A DNA stretch of 64,000 nucleotides from Loxodes magnus. Lineage: Eukaryota > Ciliophora > Karyorelictea > Loxodida > Loxodidae. The stretch is taken from assembly GCA_946699065.1 (NCBI GenBank), contig CAMPDV010001813.1, positions 1 to 64,000 on the forward strand, given 5' to 3'. Below are positions 1-13,569 of this stretch, one piece after another (position 1 is the first letter of the stretch; every line of letters starts with the position of its first letter). Both the position numbers and the translations under genes were made by a program. A model generated the notes under the pieces. The model searched no databases. It saw only the letters and a program-made list of their open reading frames with translations, and was not told the origin of the DNA.

Positions 1-1
1 A

Positions 2-535
2 AATACAGTAGAAAAAGAAATGAGTTAATAACAAATAAAAAAATAAGAAAAGCAGGAAGAGTTTACGCAAATTGTTCAAGATGTTTCTGATATTTATATG
101 ATGTAAATAGAATTTTTATGTGAGATTTGCTAAAAGTAATATAAGAATAAAAAAACTTACAATTCTCATGTCTAAACTAAACACAATGAGACTAAACCAT
201 TTTAATGCAACTTATGCTAAAAGGGTTTCAAAAGAACAGATTATTTATTGAAGCACAAATAATCACATAATGAAGACAGAGAATTTACTTGTAACGAATG
301 TGATCAAAAATTCAAATCCAGACCCATCCATGAAAAACATGTTAAAACAGTTCACGCAAAAATTGTATGTGGAACTTGCAAATGTTGCAACAAAGGATTC
401 ACTAGAATGGATTATTTAAAGAAGCATTTGCAAAGAGGATAATAAAACTATAAATGTGTCCATTAAGGATGTGAAAAAAAATTTTCAAGTAGACAATCAA
501 TGGAAAGACATAATTCAACAAAGCACTAAGGCTGA
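2..535 (+). CDS. C2H2 zinc-finger protein, copy 1 (5' end outside window)
   Basis: Reading TAA/TAG as Gln gives one frame to TGA at 533-535. After a Gln/Glu-rich stretch come five zinc-finger units. Finger 1 has CEIC then HVQTKH, finger 2 CNLC then HKQSH, finger 3 CNEC then HVKTVH. Finger 4 (CGTCKCC ... KKHLQR) lacks a clean last His, and finger 5 is of the CVHQGC ... RHNSTKH type. Such proteins usually bind DNA or RNA; no specificity can be read here. The start lies left of the window; copy 2 at 62498-63321 suggests roughly 90 residues are missing, including a small first exon. Compared with copy 2 this one keeps every cysteine and histidine of fingers 3 and 5, so it is the better candidate for the working gene. 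Homology between the copies continues into the 3' flank. Confidence 0.88.
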
Positions 536-2527
536 CATCTAGATTTTTATTTTCGTATATAAAGATTCTTAAATATAAGCATATAATAAGTCTTTCATTT
601 AGTCTTAAACTACTAAAATTTTATTTAAAAGAGTCTAATTTTAATTAAAGATATAGAAGAGGATTTGCTATGAAACTTATGTTCATTAATTATATTCTAT
701 TACTAAACTTTAAAGAGTTTATTCAAAATATTAAGCAAAACTCTTACAAAAGATGGATAAATAATTTAAAATGTAGATCAATAATCCTTCATAAATATAA
801 GTAAAAAGATAAACTTCTATATTTTTTAAGACATTGTTAAGCAAATAATTCTAGGAAAAAAGAGAGAAATATTTACTCGAAAAGGAAGAGATTTTAATTA
901 TTTAGAATTGCTAATAAATTTGTTAACTAGTACAATCTATAAAATCTTATTAAAATATCTCAAACATTAAATAGTTTATCATTAATAAAATTTTTAATGA
1001 AGCTTATTTATAGCAAGTCTAATCATATTACTATTATTCTTAAAAATAAAATTAAAAGTTTATATTATAAAACAATAAATAATATCTAGATAAATTAAGT
1101 TTTCTGCTTATTATCTTTTAAAGTTTAGGTTGGATTTTATATTAAAATTAATTTCAATTTGTACTAATTTTAAATATTTCTTTCTTAGAAACATTTTGAA
1201 GATAAAATAAGAAACTTAGTCTCTCTTTGAATAAGTCGAAGAAAATTAATAACAAAAAAGGAAAAAATTTATGAACTAGTCTTAGATAAAAAATTATAAT
1301 TATTTAAATAAAAAGATGATTTGATTGATTATAATGAAAGAATCTAAAGTAATTATATAAGATAAGCAAGGAACTTTAGCAGGGCAACTTTCAGAATTCT
1401 TTTGCTAAAAATAACTTTTGAAGTTTTCAATTTATTTTATCTTCTTCTAAAATTATAAGATTAGTAAATCATCTAAGAAAATAATTATTCATACAAGCTT
1501 TTATTATAAAAAAGATAAAATGAATTAGAACTCATATAGCCATATGCTTATAAGATACTAAAATATTGCTTTCAGAAAATTCTTTTAATTAATCTAAATC
1601 ATAAATTTTTCATGTGATATTCTTAAATAAAATATATAAAGGTAAAATTGATTAGCATTTTAAATAAAAATTAAAAAAGAACTATCTTTGTTAGATTTAT
1701 TATGTATAAATCTTTATAAATTGTTAATAATCTAGATTATTGATAGAATTGAATTTTATATTATTAAAAAATAAAAGTATGATTGAATGCTTTTTAATTA
1801 TTATGAATAGTTTCTGACTTTTTACTTAAACATTAACTTTAATCGAGCTTCCTTTGTAGTTTAAACTATTGTCTCTATTTAGATTGTTTCTGTTCTTAAG
1901 TAAAGAGAAAAAAGTGTTTCTTATTCACTTTTTTTTGTATTTTTAAATTAAAAATGACTTTGATATTTCAAGAAAGAAAACATTTCCTTTTTATCTTTTT
2001 TTTCTTAAAACCACATTCAAATGTTTATAAAATAATTTTACCAAGAAAGTTAAGAAATAAAATTTAATCTCTACATTTCAAATTGATAATTTATTTTATT
2101 CATTGATGATTCATATCCATATTGATTATTAAAAATAAAATATAATGTAAGAAAAAAAAATCCATTATTGGTATTTATTATTATGAAAGAAAGAATAAAT
2201 TAATAATTTTTAATCCAAATTAAAATTAATTAAGTTTAAAAGTTTTAAGAATTAAGTATGAATATTATACTTTTTTAAATTTAGGATTACTAGTAAGTGG
2301 ATTAAGAAGATTGTATTTTAATTGTATTAAATAAAAAATTATCAAACTTAATAAATTAAAAAACTTTATTTAAGCTTTTCGTAATCAAAATTTTTTAAAG
2401 GTATTATTAATTATTTATTTTATAGCAATCTCATAAAATTAATTTTTACGAATATAATTAAATCCTCTATTTATATTATCAAATAGATTCATATATATTT
2501 AAATTATTTAATATATTTAAAAATTTA
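536..2527. other. AT-rich stretch, no convincing gene
   Basis: About 2 kb of very AT-rich sequence. A Lys/Gln-rich reading near 1195-1460 on the + strand could be a decayed or fast-evolving coding piece, but no domain or paralogue supports it. No RNA gene or repeat was recognised. Confidence 0.4.
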
Positions 2528-2908
2528 AATAGGGTGTAAAGCCCTTCATTCGGATGCTGTTTGGAGACCCAACAAGGTAAATAAAAAGTGAGCGCGGACG
2601 GAGGATAAATCGGAGAAAGAGAAACCAATAGCAAGAAACTCCTAGAAGGAAGATTTGAAAACCTGGAGAAGTCTGAATGCCAGGAGAAAACCTTCTTCAT
2701 CATAGGTTAGAGAAAGATGTACCCGTAATCGCATATTGCATTCTATGTATTTGGGGGTTAAGGTGCATGTTCGCACTGCTGGAAGAGAAAACAAGGAAAG
2801 AGAGACTTATAAAATTTTATTTTTCGACATTAAATAAAATTAATTTAAAGAGCAACTCACTAACAAGAATAGTACGCGCTCTATAATTCAACCCATTTAT
2901 TAATAAAA
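2528..2908 (+). mobile_element. SINE, family A
   Basis: A roughly 380-bp element repeated at 10505-10889 (reverse), 19573-19950 and 52855-53235. It opens with AAATAGGGTGTAAAGCCC, has a core containing TGTACCCGTAATCGCATATT, and ends with an imperfect hairpin (GAGC ... GCGCTC) followed by CTATAAT and an ATTTATT-type tail. The last part is shared with the 3' end of the LINE at 32015-37745, so this SINE probably uses that LINE's reverse transcriptase. No clear tRNA-type A or B box is visible, so the origin of the head is unknown. Short frames inside it are not genes. Confidence 0.85.
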
Positions 2909-3085
2909 AGGATTTAGTAAATTAATTTTTATATATAATAAGTTAAATATGAATTTGCTAAATGAGATTCGATCTCTTGCTTGCTCATTAATATATTCGA
3001 GTAAAAGGTACTAGAAAATCAGATAAAAAGTTAAAGTTAAAAAGCTTTGTTAAAGCCTTAGTAGTCAGCCATCTGACCTATTCTA

Positions 3086-3799
3086 TCAGCTTGTCTCCAT
3101 TAGTTTGTCTTGAATTTCTACTAGGCTTAGTTAGGCGGTGTAGCACTTCATTAGTGCACCATCCTTTAATATTCTGAATAGTTTTTATCTTGCACATAGC
3201 ATTCCTAATTATTGATCCAAGGATTAAGATTTGAATTAAAGAGTTTTTTCTATAAATTTTTCTGCTTTATGTTGGATATATCCTAAATAGTTTTCTAAAA
3301 ATATCTTATTTATTCCTTCTTTAAATTTCTCTTAGTTAGTAGCAGTATTTTCATTGGTGCTATTTATTGTACATGTAACATTTTATTTTTCTTTTAAACA
3401 TTTATTCCTGTAACACTTATTTAATTTAAATTTACTAATTATTTTAAATAAACGTTTACTGTTTATTTTAATTTGAGGCTTCATTTTTTATTACATAGGA
3501 TCTGATAATCTCTGTTAAAACGAAAATGGCATTACCTGAATTTATTATTAAATTTAAAGAATTCTTTGTTCCAGTTTGTTTTCTATTTCTTATGATGATT
3601 AATATTATTTCTCAAGTTAAGACATTATTAGTTTTTCTAATTTTTCTACTTTATCAGTGAGGTATCTATTTTTAAACATGAACTCTTTTAATGACTTAGA
3701 TAATATTTCTATTTGAGTTTGTGTCGGAAGTTTTTTTAGTTCTGGATTTCCAAGTGGTTAATGTTCTTCATATCAATCATATTTCTCACTTTCACTCAT
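3086..3799 (-). CDS. Hypothetical coiled-coil protein
   Basis: A 238-codon frame from ATG at 3799 to TGA at 3086, closing exactly. The N-terminal third is acidic (MSESEKYD-W-YEEH, with W from TGA). A Leu/Lys/Glu/Gln-rich segment follows that should form a coiled coil, and the C-terminal half is Lys/Cys-rich. No known domain was recognised. It is divergently arranged with the gene starting at 3910, only about 110 bp away, so the two probably share a promoter region. Composition is richer in GC than the flanks. Coding status is supported by amino-acid composition and the exact frame, not by a family match. Confidence 0.65.
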
Positions 3800-3909
3800 T
3801 GTAATTATTTCGTTTTTTTATTTTTTAGAGAATTTTCCTGTTTAAATGTTTTGTTCAAAATTCTGTTATTTCTTAGAAGCTATTTTATATATTTAATATA
3901 TATAATAAT

Positions 3910-4185
3910 ATGGAAGAAAAGTTTTTAAGCTAATTAGGCCTCAATTTTAGATAAAATTCATTTTTTAAGTGTTTGATCGAGTAAATGGATATCTATTTAG
4001 CGAAAATTGACTAAGTAGGGTAAGGATAGAACTTCGGAAATACCTTATATACAAATCTGGAAGGAATGGTAGATAATGAAAAGGTGCAAATTCAAACATT
4101 ATTAGAAACTTCTTATATAAAAAAGAAGCAACTACAAAATAAAAAAACTGTCCAGACTGAATATAATATAATAATTGAAGATTGA
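3910..4185 (+). CDS. Hypothetical small protein, 3' end uncertain
   Basis: Frame from ATG at 3910 to TGA at 4183-4185, 91 residues (begins MEEKFLSQLGLNF). The sequence is hydrophilic with a helical C-terminal half ending TEYNIIIED. The code allows TGA to be read as Trp, and plausible coding text continues to about 4600, possibly across a small intron near 4290. The given end is therefore the shortest version. It lies head-to-head with the coiled-coil gene at 3086-3799. No family recognised. Confidence 0.45.
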
Positions 4186-5038
4186 AGCATAATTAATTTA
4201 CGAACTTGATACAAAATGAATGCATTAAAAGAAAAAATTTTGTAAGACTAATCCAAAATCGATATTATTAGATATTATGAAAGAAGAATAAGAAAAAGGT
4301 AAAAACATTAACTTGAAATGTCAGATTTGATCTGTTTCAAACTTTTTTAATACTTTTTATAAACTAAAGCCTTGATGATCTTATTAAAGGAGAGATTAGT
4401 TTAATTCTTATAGAAATAAAGCAACTAATTTTATTTTTCTTTGAAGAATCGATAAACTAGATTTATATTTTAAAACTATTGCTTGAATAAAATAAATAAA
4501 AATTTTCAAATGCATTTACGAAAACTATAAAGCATTAAGAGAAAAGGAAAATATCAATAAGCAATATCTAATAAACTATTACCTTTTTAAGTATAATTTA
4601 AATCATAAAAAAGTATAACCTCTTTCTTTACTTTTTCTTAAGCATTTTTCTTTATAAAACTAAATTAAATATATTTTAAATGTAATTAAAACATAATAAT
4701 ACAATTTATATTATATATTATATATAGTATGCTTTAATAAAAAGCTTAGAAATTATTGATTTTAATCTGACTCATTAAATAAATTTTTTTAATATTATCT
4801 AAATTTAGTTAATAATCAGATTTTAAACTATCTAAAAAAAATTAGTATATAGATGTTATATTAAAGTTGAAACAATCTTGATATAAATAAATAAGTTGCT
4901 TTAGTAGTTATTAAACGAAATTTCTCTTGTGTAAGATTATTATTTTTGATTTTTAATAGAGTAGTCTAAGTTCTATTTTCTGTTAGGTAAGTAAAAAATT
5001 TATTATTAATTATATTATTATTATATATATCCGTTTTT
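4186..5038. other. AT-rich, possible continuation of upstream gene
   Basis: The first 400 bases may still be coding (Lys/Asn/Gln-rich, + strand, including a segment near 4510-4600). From about 4620 on the sequence is simple AT-rich DNA with nothing recognisable. Confidence 0.3.
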
Positions 5039-5572
5039 TAAATGGATTCTGGTTTCTAGTCGACCGAGTAGTTAATCTGATGCAGTCATGTCTGCATTGC
5101 AAGTACTCTTGCAATAGATGCCATCACAAACAAGTAAGGACGGGTTCATTGTGTGACAAGTCTTACTTATTTGAAGGTTCTCTCTATCGGTACGGGAGGT
5201 AGATAGAGGGAACCTAAATCCAGATCTCAGAGTTATCCTGATTCTACATGTCGCTCTTCTGATCATGAAATAGAAAACAACAAAGACATGAATGAGATTA
5301 AAATAATTATTATTTAGAAGAATTAACCTAAATGAGTCATTTGACACTAATATTGAAATAATCTCTTATCCCTTCTAACTCCAGCCTTTAGAAGGATTAC
5401 AAAAATTTAAAGAGTGAAGGAAATCAATTTTGATTATAAAAACGAAGCGAAGAAGACAAGAAGCAAAGAGACCAGATGAAGCTAGAAAGATTTCTAGCTT
5501 TTTTTTTAATTAAATTTGATTTCTTTATTTTTTCGTGGTGAACCAAACAACGATGATGCCAGATTTATTTAA
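5039..5572 (+). mobile_element. SINE, family B head with hairpin-type 3' end
   Basis: About 530 bp, present again in inverse orientation at 15004-15548 with high identity. The head starts AAATGGATTCTGG and folds into two short hairpins: TGCAG-tcatgt-CTGCA, then TTGCAA-gtactc-TTGCAA. The same head occurs at 28012-28445, where the hairpin stems are kept by paired changes. The 3' end (GGTGAACCAAACAACGATG) resembles the AACCAAA-containing hairpin ends of the ORF1-only elements at 6.9, 16.2, 27.2 and 44.7 kb. An internal AGCTAGAAA/TTTCTAGCT hairpin lies just before a T run near 5483-5505. Confidence 0.8.
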
Positions 5573-6185
5573 TTAATTTATCCAAGAAAATTTTAAAATT
5601 TTAAATAAACAACTAAACTTTACATAAAAATATATACAATAATAATAAAAATCAAAATCAAAATAATAAAACGAAAATAATTAAAACACTTCTACAAAAT
5701 GTTTAAGGATTTTTATATTCTAAAATGAACTAACAAAGTCATAAAAGCAATTAGATTTATATTAATTACAAAAATATTAGAAAAAATAAAATTAAAATAA
5801 TCACACTAAAATTTATTTTTATTATTAGATCAAAATTCTTAATTTATATATATAAATATAAATATAAATTCATATTGGAAGTTTAGTAAACTTTTGATAT
5901 CAAATATATAAATTTAATTAGTTCTTATAATTTAATTTATTAAAATAATGATTATTTTCATAAAATAAATCTAAAATAGATAAAATTTCGTATTTATGCA
6001 GTTATTCTAAATTAATACAAATGGAAACTTTTTTAATTTAGACTCATAAATCTATTAATTCTATGTATAATTGCTTTTTTATTTCATTTTTCAACATCTT
6101 ATTTGCTTTAAATCTATAAACTATTTATTTGCAAACAAAATTAAATTTTAAGTTTTAAATTTTAAATTATGGAATCTGAAGATTT
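5573..6185. other. AT-rich intergenic DNA
   Basis: Simple AT-rich sequence between two mobile elements; no gene, RNA or repeat recognised. Confidence 0.4.
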
Positions 6186-6975
6186 ATTGAAGAAAATAAT
6201 TATATATAAAAAAAAGGGCACCTAAAATATAGCGATCACCAAATTATACTATTTAAATATAATAAGAAATATAAATTTATCTTTAACGTCTACAAAACGA
6301 AAATCTTATATTCTACAAGTAGTCTAAGAACTCTCAAACAAGGCTTGTGCTCTAATTTAGGAAATTGATTAACAGAAACAAGAAAACAATGGATTAAAAT
6401 GGGATGTCGTAAGTAGACCTTCTGATAGGTAAATATACTCTTTAATCCATCAGATTGAATAAAAATTACAAAGAGTAAATTCTGAAAAGAACTAGGAAAT
6501 GCAAAATAGAGTGAACTATGTTTCTATGGATGTAGAGACAGAAAGAGAAGAAATAAAATTGCATTAATTTATTAATACAGAAGACCCTAATATAGTGCTA
6601 ATACTGCAAGAAACAAGGCCACAAGGTCAGAAAATGTTGGAAATTTTTAGGAAAAAAGAAAAACAGAAGAACGGAAAACTTTAAATAAAATAATTAGAAT
6701 ATACAAAAAAGCAAAATTATATAGAAGGAAAGAATAATAAATCATTTAAGCAATACCTTAATAATTAATGGAAGCAAGAGAATAGAGCAAAAGACAATAC
6801 GGATTTGACATAAGAAAGCTTATGAAAACTAATCTCAGCGGAAGAAAGGGAAAGCAAGAAATAATTCCGAAGAAGAAGATTATTATTGAGAATTAACTTT
6901 CTTCATAAACTAATTGTGACAAACCAAACAAAGAGTGAAGTCACTTTAATAAATTATGTTATACATTTTTTTGGC
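6186..6975 (+). mobile_element. ORF1-only LINE derivative, hairpin 3' end (group II)
   Basis: The + strand encodes a Gln/Lys/Glu-rich coiled-coil region, then a zinc knuckle read as CQYCKKQGHKVRKC around 6590-6645 (TAA = Gln), as in the nucleic-acid-binding ORF1 of LINEs. The frames are shifted relative to each other, so this copy is damaged. The 3' end carries a hairpin GTGAC (6916-6920) ... GTCAC (6940-6944) around AACCAAACAAA, followed by TTTAATAAATTATGTTAT. Matching ends occur at 16.2, 27.2 and 44.7 kb. No reverse transcriptase region follows. Confidence 0.7.
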
Positions 6976-7849
6976 CAAACACGCAAATTTTTTAAATATT
7001 TTGTCAATAAAACTTCAATTAAAATTGGTGTTAATTGTTTTTTTTTCAATTTCACTCTAGATTCACTATATTATAATTTATTATGAATATAAATTACTCA
7101 TTATAAGAATAGAACTATTATTTTTCTGTTAAATTTCATTATATTAAACTTTATTAATAATCGCATTCAAATTTATAAATAAATAAAAAGGAAAAAAAAT
7201 TAAATGATATAAATAAAAAAGCTTCTCATATACTTCAACTTTTTAAATATTTTCTTGTATATAAGGTGAATTATAATGGGACTCATTTTTTATCAATAAT
7301 TTAGCAACCATTGAATTAAAAAGTATTTCATTTAAAAATTAAAAAAATAACTACAAATTTTATCCAAATTAATTTAAAAAAGTTATGCAATTTATGGAAA
7401 ATTAAGAGGTAACATCTAAGCTTTTGACTTTTTATAAAATCTATGTAAAAATTTTAAATTTCTTTATATGAAAGGATTAAGAAACCTAAAATATTAAAAA
7501 TTTAAGTTTTTATTATAAAATATTTAGAAAATATATTAAAAATACTTCAGGAAAGGAGAATCAGAGTTATTAGAAAGGTAAAATATGACAACTTAATGAA
7601 ATCTCATCATCATTTTATTATTTATTGATTTTTTATTTATAAAATTATATATTATTTTCAACATAAGCTACTAAATGATGTTGGCTTGTCTAAATAGTCA
7701 TAGGCAAAATCTATTATTTAAAAGATTTGAAGATATAACTTAATTTTTTCCCCTTTACTCTATTTTTATATAATGCAAATTTTTATTATTTTAAATAATA
7801 ATGATTAATTTATAATTTAATGATAATAATTAATTTTAATTATTTGAAG
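6976..7849. other. AT-rich intergenic DNA
   Basis: AT-rich, low-complexity sequence. Nothing recognised. Confidence 0.4.
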
Positions 7850-8085
7850 GCAGCTAAGTTCTTGCTGCGATGTTTTTTCTGAACTGCCTCTTTATGGATA
7901 TATCGGAGATATTCCGCTGATTATTTTTGCTAGCAGGTACCATCATGAGTAATGAATTCATACTCAATATTTATAGACTTCAAGTCCATACCAAGGTTGG
8001 ATTGTCTTTAAGATGAGCTCCCTCCAAGATCTTGGATCCAACTAGGGATCTCTATAAATTAGACTATAATCAGACAGTTAAAAAT
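7850..8085 (+). mobile_element. SINE, family C (diverged copy)
   Basis: A GC-richer island with the motif GACTTCAAGTCCATACCAAG, shared in diverged form with 17590-17880 (GCTTCAAGTCCCTACCAAG) and, in reverse, with 24935-25145. The TTCAAGTCC block resembles a pol III B box, so a tRNA-like origin is possible but unproven. The copy lies about 190 bp from the 3' end of the HSP70-GOLD gene. Confidence 0.6.
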
Positions 8086-8275
8086 CTTGGTCCCATTTTT
8101 CTTTTGATTATCTTAATTTCTAATTTATTTTTATTTCAAATCCTTTTATTAAAAATTTTAAAAAAGATACTTAGTTTAAATAAAAATATTTGGTTTATTA
8201 ATTTTATATACCATTTTTAAAAGCTATTTAGAATAAAATTTTTAAGTGTTTTTTATTAAATTTTATCAAAAGTTT

Positions 8276-10075
<1,800 letters not shown>

Positions 10076-10504
10076 ACTATTTTAAATCTTTTAATTATAC
10101 TATTTAACTTATACTTAAGATTCCCTTTAATAACTTAATCTAAAATATATAAACTAATATTTACCTAAAATCCTATCTTTTTAATATATCTCAATATAAT
10201 TTCTATTTCATTCCTTTTTTATAATTAAGGCTACATTTTTAAAATACTATTGCTTCTATTTTTAATTTAACTACTTTCTACTTATATTTTAATTATTTTA
10301 TTTAATCACCATCTATAATATATAATATCACTATTTTATCTAAATATTTCAAATGCTTCTAACTAAAAGTTTTAGAGTTACTATATGAAAATTAAATATA
10401 TCAAAATAATTTAATTTTATTAGTATTTTTGGTATCATTTAATTATTATAATATATCTAATATTTTATTCCTATCAGTTCTTTATGATTTCATTATATTA
10501 TAAA

Positions 10505-10889
10505 TAAATAATTAATTAATTAATTGGATTATAAAGCGCGTAGCACTCTTGTTGGTGAGTAGCTTTTTAAATTAATTTTATTTAATGTCGAAAAATAAAA
10601 TTTTATGGGTCTCTCTATCCTTTTTTCTCTTCCTGTGGTACTTCCCTGTAATTTTTCCTTCCAAAGCATAGGATCAATATGCGATTAAGGGTACATCTTT
10701 CTCCAACCTATGATGAAGAAGATTTTCTCCTGGCATTCAGACTTCTCCAGATTATCAAATCTTCCTTCTAAGAGTTTCTTGCTATTGGTTTCTCTTTCTC
10801 CGATTTATCCTCCGTCCGCGCTCATTTTTTAGTTACCTTGTTGGGTCTCCAAGCAGCATCCAAAGAAAAGGGCTTTCTTCCCTATTTAA
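10505..10889 (-). mobile_element. SINE, family A
   Basis: Reverse-strand copy of the element at 2528-2908. The CCCTATTTA at 10880-10888 is the head and the ATTAATTAATT/GGATTATA end near 10505-10535 is the tail. It lies 430 bp upstream of the HSP70-GOLD start. Confidence 0.85.
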
Positions 10890-11295
10890 AATAAATAATA
10901 ATTTAAACTTAATTGATGTTTTAACATTTTGCTCTTACATTTATTTAAAATAAAACTTGTTTGCAAGTTTTCCTAATTTTATTATATTTTCTAACTTAAT
11001 TAAGAAAATAAAATTTATAGTTGTATTTAAATATTTATAGATTAAAGGACTATATTTATTAAGATATATTATAAGTCTATGTCAATTATTTATTTGAAAG
11101 ATGTAAGATTTTCCTTAAGTTATATAGTCAATTTTAGCAATATAAAATAGAATCTTCATATATAACTAAATATCTTAATTAAATTATCTTTTTATTTTAA
11201 TTAGGATTAGTTATGTGAAGCTTCTTAATCATTATTTTATGTATCAATATTCTTTAGTTATATTATAAAAATTTACATAAAGATTAAGAATTTAA

Positions 11296-11500
11296 AATGC
11301 TAGCAAAAATTGAGGAGCTGGAGTTAAATGGGGTTTATGAAAAATTAATAAGACACCATGCAATTATGAGAAATAATGGAAATAGATGCTTATCTTAGGT
11401 AATCAGTAGGTAAAGCTAAAATACTGGCCCATTTTAATATGTAAGGAACAAATTTTCGATTCAATTGAAAGAAGATTTTATTAACTATTTTAAAATATAA
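11296..11500 (+). pseudogene. Gene fragment, possibly GINS subunit Psf1-like
   Basis: With TAA/TAG as Gln the + strand reads MLAKIEELELNGVYEK, then RHHAIMRNNGNRCL and KFSIQLKEDFINYFK. The order RH ... RN.xRC ... L.xE.xxxxF is reminiscent of the Psf1 A-domain of the replicative GINS complex, but much of the usual arginine-rich helix is not visible. A SINE begins immediately downstream, and a short stretch beyond it (about 12025-12085, GASEINLI ... EDEQIIK in one frame) could be the remaining C-terminus. If so the gene is broken. This is a weak match by eye. Confidence 0.25.
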
Positions 11501-11811
11501 AAACTTGATTAAAGTGTTCGTAGCACCTCAATGGCGCGTAGCACTGTAAAAAAAAGTCAATTATTAAAGTCTCACGGGATCATATTATTCCCATGGAGTT
11601 ACTTCATATATCTATGTGCAAGGTTGCATCTCTCCGTCACAAAAGCAAAGATGCCTACAGGTAATTACAGATTCATTTACCAACCTGTGACGAAGTGACA
11701 AGTAAGGTCAAATATTTAGAGTCTTCAGTCTTCAGTCTTCAGTCCTCAGTCAGGTTCATCGTTGGGAATTTCTTCTCAGTAACCTCCATAACTAAAGTCT
11801 ACCCTATTTAA
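11501..11811 (-). mobile_element. SINE, family D, related to family A
   Basis: The reverse strand begins AAATAGGGTAGAC and ends with a GTGCTACG-containing hairpin region like the LINE-type tail. The middle has a long stem closed by CGTCACAGG on one side and TTGTGACG on the other, the same position as the CATAGG/CCTATG stem of family A. A short tandem run of CTTCAGT units lies at about 11722-11750. The copy interrupts the possible Psf1-like fragment. Confidence 0.6.
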
Positions 11812-12104
11812 ATTAAATTATACTATACTATAAAATTTCCCTTATATCTTTTATATGTTCTTGAATCTAAAAAAATATAAATTCATTATTTCTTTTTATG
11901 GGATATATTAAAACAAATTTAATATAGCAACAGAGTAATACAAGGAAGCTCATATAAAACTGTTATAGTCTTGCTTTATTTTGATATCATAGTTCAATAC
12001 TTAGAAAATTTAATTAATTTTATAGGATGCGAGTGAAATAAATTTGATAATAATATCACTTGCAGAGGATGAGCAGATTATTAAGTTTTGGTATATAAAT
12101 TTAT

Positions 12105-12750
12105 AATGAACAAATAAATAAATTTGATTATAGAGCAAGTAGTACCTCGTTGGTGCGCAGCTCATCCATATCTCAATATATATCCGTTTCTTCAAGTAAG
12201 CCTTCAGGTAGAAATTCTTCTCTTATTAGTTACATATCTTCATCATTTCCTCTGCATTATCTCTTGTTCTTCTATCTTCAATTTATCTATACTTTATGAG
12301 ATTTTTATTGCAAATTTAATTTATTTTTTCTTACATATCTTACTAATTTTCGTTTCTAATTATTTTCTTCTTAATCAAGCTTTTATACTCTCATAAAAAT
12401 TATCCTTTGCCTGCTCTATAGTCTTTACCTATTTCCTTTTTTAATCTAATTTTCTTTTCTATGTATCCTTTTTTCTAATATATCTTTGATATAATATTTT
12501 ATTATTAAGTCAGCATTAGCTCTTTTTTACTCTTCTTAGGTTCTAAAGAATTTCTCGAATTTGGCAGTACCTCATATTATATCAAATAGTTCCATTCCTT
12601 ATCTCTCTACTTCTATTGCTCTTAGAATTCAAATGCATATTTATCTTCCTTCTTTGTATTCTGAACATTTTTCTATGATATGCCTTTCATTTTCTCTTGC
12701 ATCATTACAAAAAGGGTATTGACTTGTCACAACTATGTTTCTTTCTTTTA
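12105..12750 (-). mobile_element. 5'-truncated copy of the APE-RT LINE
   Basis: Nearly identical to 32030-32690, the 3' end of the full-length LINE, including the GAGC...GTGCGCAGCTC hairpin and the (ATAA)n-type tail. Similarity stops abruptly at about 12751, as expected for incomplete reverse transcription during target-primed insertion. It contains only the 3' untranslated region and the end of ORF2. Confidence 0.85.
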
Positions 12751-13565
12751 AGCAATATAATAAAATGAGATTTTAATAAATGAACTATGTAAATTTTTTG
12801 AAATATTTCTTTTAAAAATCAGCATTTCTAAAAATAAAGCAATCTGATACTTGAAAAAGAATGCAAAAGAAATAAAACTGAACTTAAAATTGATGACATA
12901 CCAATATATTACAAATAGTAGATCACAAAATGAGAATCTCAATATACTAAAAAATTCTGATAAAACTGTAAGGAGACTGATTCTAAATACCTTGCTGACA
13001 TGAAAAAAATAGTAATTTAGTTAATGAGAAGTTTTATTGTTACACCTTGGAACTGTAAAACCTATTCAGACTTTTCTGAATTGCCCAAAACAGAAAATAT
13101 AGGAGAATTAAAGCCATTAAAAATTTGATGGAAAGTATCTTCTATTTAAATAAAATGGAGGTAATATGATTCTTAATGAAAAACTTTTAAATAGTGGGAA
13201 TATCATTTAGCAAGCTATGATACATAGTCTAGAATTGATTTGCTTTTTAACACATTAAGTTCATAAGTTTTTTAAATTATTCAATAAAATCTGGAAAAAG
13301 ATTGCTTAATTAAATTCACTACTAGGAAAACTTTTCGTAAATAATTAAGAGAAGTATCAATAAAATAATGAAGATATTGAGGAAGCTACTTACTTTGGTA
13401 TTGACCTAAGAAGTAAATAAATTAGTAGGAACCTTAAATTTTTTAGTCAGAATGTCCAATAAAATAAAAGATAAATTTAATAAAATTGCAACTGGAAAAT
13501 TAGCAGAATGGTAGTTTCTTAAATTTTTTCTTAATAATTTTAAATAGATTATAGATTAATATTAA
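12751..13565 (+). mobile_element. Decayed LINE ORF2 remnant
   Basis: The + strand reads as Lys/Trp/Gln-rich protein text (for example KFWQNCKETDSKYLADMKK and FSELPKTENIGELKP). Its end, TTAGCAGAATGGTAG with TTTCTTAATAATTTT, resembles 17000-17040 inside another LINE remnant. Assignment is by that similarity only; no catalytic motif was seen. Confidence 0.4.
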
Positions 13566-13569
13566 GTTT

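Noticed and set aside
2479-2886. Short frames starting near 2479-2703 (reverse) and 2677 or 19723 (forward)
   Set aside because: They lie inside SINE family A copies and merely reflect the repeat's sequence.
5072-5347. 91-residue reverse frame at 5072-5347 and the similar one at 15310-15504
   Set aside because: Both are inside SINE family B copies; no domain.
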